From: a virus
DNA: 26,487 bases
Direction: 5' to 3' (one strand)
IMG/VR virus record: IMGVR_UViG_3300042456_000074
Coordinates: 1-26,487 of that record
Numbering within the stretch: the stretch's first letter is position 1; each line of letters starts with the position of its first letter. Below the pieces are notes generated by a model, which was given only the letters and a program-made list of their open reading frames with translations, made no database searches and was not told the origin of the DNA. Both the position numbers and the translations under genes were made by a program. Positions 23,297 through 26,487 of this stretch are shown piece by piece.

Positions 23297-23914
23297 TTAG
23301 GTGTACGCGAAAGAAACTTGGCCCCGCGCACCCGCGCCGGATGTAACACTTCCAGCGTCGAGGCCGCTACCGCCGCCGCCACCGCCCGGAGCAGTGCCGT
23401 TGATTGTCCCGAGATAGCTACCGCCTGCCGCCCCGCTTGCGCCAGCACCGCCTGCGCCATCGCCCGAAATATCGGAACCCGCAGTGCCTGTGGTGTTGGT
23501 GTCGCCGCCCGAGGCAGTGCCGCCTGCGCCGCCAGAACTTGTGGTGCCGCCGCCTCCGCCGTTGGAGGTCATGCTTATAGAGCCGCCAGAAACAGTACCC
23601 GACGTGCTTGATGCAACACCCGCCGTACCGTTGCCGTTAGTGCTACGCCCGCCGACAGAGCCGCCGACCGTGTAGAGCATGGTGTTTCCGCCGATCACCG
23701 CAATGGTCTTGACCGAGCGGCCACCGCCTCCGCCGCCGCCACCTAGCGTAGTGCTGTTGTAACCCCCGGCACCGCCGCCGCCGTCCAGCGTAATGACAAC
23801 CTGCGTAGCGCCAGTGGGCACTGTCTCAGTCGCGGCAGTCCCGGTCGTGTACGTATTGGTGACAGGAGTGAAGCCGCCAGCGCCGCCGGCTAGGACGCAC
23901 AGGATGCCCGTCAT
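23297..23914 (-). CDS. glycine-rich adhesin-like tail protein, 205 aa
   Basis: Residues 15-45 (NTYTTGTAATETVPTGATQVVITL) form a beta strand set. Then come several long glycine runs (DGGGGAGGYN, LGGGGGGGGRS, SNGGGGGTTSSGGAGG, DGAGGAGASGAAGG, APGGGGGGSG) separated by short beta/polar pieces. This is the plan of glycine-rich fibre-tip adhesins, as in the polyglycine sandwich of T-even gp38. The start ATG 23914 forms ATGA with the stop of the 816-aa fibre gene. An upstream in-frame ATG at 23938 would add a basic, unlikely leader. It is probably attached to the fibre tip and sets host range; this is inference from composition and position. Confidence 0.75.
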   Translation of the reverse strand: MTGILCVLAGGAGGFTPVTNTYTTGTAATETVPTGATQVVITLDGGGGAGGYNSTTLGGGGGGGGRSVKTIAVIGGNTMLYTVGGSVGGRSTNGNGTAGVASSTSGTVSGGSISMTSNGGGGGTTSSGGAGGTASGGDTNTTGTAGSDISGDGAGGAGASGAAGGSYLGTINGTAPGGGGGGSGLDAGSVTSGAGARGQVSFAYT

Positions 23915-26361
23915 GTCACGTTGCCTGTGACGACCCACTCGGTGGCGGCCACCTTGACGCAGGTCGCAAGCCCTCGCTGAGCAAGGCTCCGGGTTCCAGT
24001 GGTCGCCGTGCCTGCAAGCCGCAGCGTGTCAGTCGTGATCGAGATGTTCTGGGCGCTGCCGCTGTCGTTGTAGACCACGATGGTTGAGCCGATGGGGAAA
24101 GCCACCGAGCCGTTCGCAGGGATGACAACGCCACCAGTTGTGATGCTGATGTGCTTGCCCATGTCCGACAGCGCCAGCGTGTAGGCGGAAGTTTGGGCGT
24201 TCTGCGGGACGCCTTTGTAGCCAACGGCGTCGGCTAGGTCGGAGGAGGTGATACCTCCGGTGTTGAGAATACGCAGGCGCTCGGAGCCATTAGTGCGGAA
24301 GGCGAGAACGCTTGAAACGCCGTCCGTCTGGATGGTCATAGCACCAGTATCAGAACAGGCGATAATACCGTTCTGCGCTGAAACAGTGCTGGTAGTGAAC
24401 TGGATCGTTGCCGCCGTTGCGGTCGCGTTTGAGCGCAGACGCATAGCGTATCCAAGGCCAGCAGTCGTGTCGCCAGAGGCAATATCAAGGCGGTAGCCGG
24501 GGCCGCTCGTCCCGATCCCAACATCGCCCGCGCTGGTGATGCGCATCAACTCTGTGCTAGAAATACCAAAAGTAAGCGCATTACTGTTGGCCGCTGTTGA
24601 CCCAGCTAAAATGTCCCAAAACCCACCAGAAGCCGCCAGACGAAGGGCAGACGTAGCAGATGAACCTGCGTCTTGATTGGAAATAGCTACGCGAGTGCCT
24701 GCATTCTGGGACTGCGTAACAGTAAGACGCTCACCCGGCGCAGTCGTCCCAATCCCGACGTTGCCCGCCGTATCAATACGCATGCGTTCGTTAGTGCCAG
24801 CAAGGAAAGCCAGCGCGCGAGCAGACCCAGTGCCGCCGTTCACGTTACCGAGAAGCGTTACCTGCGTTGACGGGTCTACCCGGATTTCAAAGCGGTCATA
24901 GTTCGCACCGAACGGAGAAGTGCCGATCTTCGGGGCGAAGTAGACAAAGCCACTGGCATCACCCCGCGTAACTTGACTGCCGTTGACATCCAGCACCGCC
25001 TCTGGCGTAGCCGTCCCAATCCCGACGTTGCCGTTGGCGCTGACACGCATTTTTTCGGTGGGAGTTACCCCCTCGCCCGTCCAGAATTGCAGCGTGGTAT
25101 TTGATCCGCCAGCCGATGAGATCATCGCGTAGCGGTTATCTGACAGGTCGAACGCCCCAGAGATAAATTGCACAGCCGAAACTGGCGTACCGCTACCGTT
25201 GCGGTTCTGGATAAGCGCCGAAGTCGTGCCGTTCTGATCTTGGCGCACATGCAGCAGCTGCGTGGGGGTGGACGTCCCAATCCCAACGTTGCCGCCAAGA
25301 GGTTGGAGTACAATGTTGTACGTAGCGGTCGTTGGGTTTGTGAACGAGGATTGTATCCATGAGGCAAAAGTAGTCGGATACTGACCGACATAAATCGCGT
25401 TTCCGCCTTGCCCGCCCAGAATGGAGTTCGAGGTGCTGATTATATCCGTGGCAGATGGGGACGATTGCGCGACTGTGGTGCCGATCTTGCCGACGCCAGA
25501 GCAATCGAAAGACCCACTGACAGAAAGTTTGGAAACGGGGCTGCTCGTCCCGATCCCGACGTTGCCGGTGCTGTCGATGCGCATGGCCTCGACGCCGCCT
25601 TCGCTGAACGCAAGCGTGTCCGCACCGGGCGACCACATGCCGGTGTTGAGGTCACCCGTGAAGGTGTAAGACGGCGTAGCGGCTGCGCCAAGGCCGTTGG
25701 CAATGCTAGTGGCCGAAGCCGCGCCGAGAGTGGGCGTGACAAGGGTCGGGCTGTTCGACAACACCACCGAGCCGGTGCCGGTCGAGGCAGTCACACCAGT
25801 CCCACCGTTAGCAACAGCCAGAGTGCCAGCAAGCGTCAACGTCCCCGTGCCAGTGACCGGGCCACCGCTGAACGTCATGCCAGTCGTGCCGCCCGAAGCG
25901 TCTACCGAAGTGACCGTGCCGCCGCTACCCGTTGCGGAAATCGTGATACTGCCAGTGCCGTTGCTGATGCTTACGCCAGAGCCGGCGGTGAGCGTGGCCT
26001 TGGTCAGCGTGTTGCCGGTGGTATTGCCGATCAGCAGTTGGCCGTTGGTGTAGGTCGTCTGCCCCGTCCCGCCGTTCGCCACAGCAAGCGTGCCGCTCAG
26101 CGTCAGCGTCCCCGCGCCGGTAATCGGGCCACCGCTGAACGTCATGCCAGTCGTGCCGCCAGAGGCAGCTACGGAGGTGACGGTGCCGACATACGTCGAG
26201 TCCGCCAGCACCTTGACGACGCCGCTGGCGTTTTCAAAATACAGCTTCTCGTCGGTGAGGTTGATCGCCAGTTCGCCGGCCACGAGGTTCCCCGCCGTGG
26301 GCACCGCAGCCGCAGTGGTCGAACGGTACAACTGGATGGGCGTAAACCCGGAAGCACTCAT
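23911..26361 (-). CDS. large tail fibre protein, 816 aa
   Basis: The N-terminus (SASGFTPIQLYRSTTAAAVPTA) leads into the anchor motif AGELAINLTDEKLYFENASG (28-47), typical of phage tail fibres. Residues about 60-185 hold two near-identical units (SGGTTGMTFSGGPITG... and SGGTTGMTFSGGPVTG...), each ending in LAVANGGTG. Five GNVGIGT-type repeats follow near 264, 357, 444, 532 and 614. The C-terminal domain (SAYTLALSDMGKHISI, AFPIGSTIVVYND, EWVVTGNVT) is a beta head seen in other fibres. No peptidase S74 chaperone domain is present, although such repeats often precede one. The start ATG 26361 has GGAGA 7 nt upstream; the stop couples to the glycine-rich gene. Confidence 0.92.
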   Translation of the reverse strand: MSASGFTPIQLYRSTTAAAVPTAGNLVAGELAINLTDEKLYFENASGVVKVLADSTYVGTVTSVAASGGTTGMTFSGGPITGAGTLTLSGTLAVANGGTGQTTYTNGQLLIGNTTGNTLTKATLTAGSGVSISNGTGSITISATGSGGTVTSVDASGGTTGMTFSGGPVTGTGTLTLAGTLAVANGGTGVTASTGTGSVVLSNSPTLVTPTLGAASATSIANGLGAAATPSYTFTGDLNTGMWSPGADTLAFSEGGVEAMRIDSTGNVGIGTSSPVSKLSVSGSFDCSGVGKIGTTVAQSSPSATDIISTSNSILGGQGGNAIYVGQYPTTFASWIQSSFTNPTTATYNIVLQPLGGNVGIGTSTPTQLLHVRQDQNGTTSALIQNRNGSGTPVSAVQFISGAFDLSDNRYAMISSAGGSNTTLQFWTGEGVTPTEKMRVSANGNVGIGTATPEAVLDVNGSQVTRGDASGFVYFAPKIGTSPFGANYDRFEIRVDPSTQVTLLGNVNGGTGSARALAFLAGTNERMRIDTAGNVGIGTTAPGERLTVTQSQNAGTRVAISNQDAGSSATSALRLAASGGFWDILAGSTAANSNALTFGISSTELMRITSAGDVGIGTSGPGYRLDIASGDTTAGLGYAMRLRSNATATAATIQFTTSTVSAQNGIIACSDTGAMTIQTDGVSSVLAFRTNGSERLRILNTGGITSSDLADAVGYKGVPQNAQTSAYTLALSDMGKHISITTGGVVIPANGSVAFPIGSTIVVYNDSGSAQNISITTDTLRLAGTATTGTRSLAQRGLATCVKVAATEWVVTGNVT
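24510..25582 (-). repeat. GNVGIGT repeat array within fibre gene
   Basis: Five copies of the heptad G-N/D-V-G-I-G-T occur in the fibre at intervals of about 82-93 residues, usually after MRI/MRV and followed by a proline within three residues. At DNA level two copies share a stretch of 20 bases or slightly more that includes CCCAATCCCGACGTTGCC. It is a protein repeat of fibre shafts, not a CRISPR array. Confidence 0.8.
25858..26160. repeat. 36-bp direct repeat in fibre gene
   Basis: A 36-bp sequence at 25858-25893, beginning CGGGCCACCGCTGAACGTCA, recurs exactly at 26125-26160, 267 bp (89 codons) apart and in frame. It encodes the SGG..TGMTFSGG unit twice in the 816-aa fibre. Recombination between the copies would delete one module while keeping the frame. 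Confidence 0.85.
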
Positions 26362-26389
26362 TGTTGTTCTCCACTCACGGCTTAGGCCA

Positions 26390-26487
26390 TCATGCCAATC
26401 CGTATAGCTGATTCAGGTAAAGCGAGAAAGCGTTAGCAGCAACCTCCTGAGCGTCCGTCTGTGCGTCCTGCGAATCCGGGCGTGGGT
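26390..26487 (-). CDS. C-terminal end of an unidentified gene (5'-partial)
   Basis: Reading leftward from the window edge, one frame stays open and ends in TGA at 26392-26390. It encodes 31 residues rich in D, Q and A (PRPDSQDAQTDAQEVAANAF and SLYLNQLYGLA). The two other frames on this strand have stops within about 75 nt. The end is helical in appearance with no diagnostic motif, and it could be from a capsid, scaffold, portal or other late protein. The 28-nt gap to the fibre gene includes the GGAGA ribosome site. Confidence 0.55.
   Translation of the reverse strand, partial: PRPDSQDAQTDAQEVAANAFSLYLNQLYGLA

Noticed and set aside
23911-24224. 102-aa minus-strand frame inside the end of the fibre gene
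   Set aside because: Shadow frame of the fibre with arginine/serine-rich composition and no start context.
24510-26160. Regular short repeats suggesting a CRISPR array
   Set aside because: The repeats are in frame within a fibre gene, diverged between copies, spaced by 80-90 codons, and encode the known GNVGIGT shaft motif.
22202-26361. Possible diversity-generating retroelement acting on the fibre genes
   Set aside because: No reverse transcriptase frame and no template/variable repeat pair biased at adenines is visible; the only long repeat is exact.

Overview
This window looks like part of a tailed double-stranded DNA phage (or prophage) of a Gram-negative, probably proteobacterial, host. 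The reasons are a two-component spanin (Rz with a nested Rz1 lipoprotein), a GH19-type endolysin, a short-tail adaptor/nozzle-like gene pair, several fibre-like proteins and a recombination module. The DNA is GC-rich by eye, and genes are tightly packed, with many ATGA, GTGA or TAATG stop/start overlaps that imply translational coupling. I see no integrase, repressor, terminase, portal, capsid or polymerase gene, and no tRNA, IS element or CRISPR. The assignment to a podovirus-like (short-tailed) phage is inferred from gene order and protein types.

The left arm (1-5247, plus strand) is a DNA-transaction module. It holds the end of a small membrane protein, a conserved-looking 178-aa protein of unknown function, a leader with two hairpins, a DEAH-box SF2 helicase with a zinc ribbon, a 74-aa protein and a VRR-NUC nuclease. 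These are followed by a candidate promoter and a YqaJ exonuclease / ribbon-helix-helix / RecT cassette. The arm ends in a small protein whose C-terminus copies the SSB tail (DDDVPF). Exonuclease plus annealase form a Red/RecET-like recombination pair.

The right arm (5266-26487, minus strand) is the late module and reads leftward. In order of transcription it runs: a partial unknown gene, an 816-aa tail fibre, a glycine-rich adhesin-like protein, a 108-aa protein, a 231-aa fibre-like protein and a Dps/ferritin-like 120-aa protein. Next comes the lysis block: a TM/coiled-coil protein, a holin-like protein with an EF-hand, a second TM/coiled-coil protein, the endolysin, Rz/Rz1 and a 56-aa membrane protein. 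The rest is the tail and virion block: adaptor, 400-aa fibre-like protein, 534-aa nozzle-like protein, an 85-aa protein and four large virion proteins, ending with a 1973-aa polyvalent protein. The two arms converge on a strong stem-loop at 5255-5282.

The items most worth follow-up are four. The 1973-aa virion protein carries a ParB-like DGRHR motif, an HExxH zincin site and a poly-proline hinge inside an LPD38-type scaffold. The 120-aa protein keeps four of five Dps ferroxidase ligands at exact spacing. The holin-like protein carries a calcium-binding EF-hand. The 813-aa virion protein contains repeated TonB-box-like IVVTG motifs.
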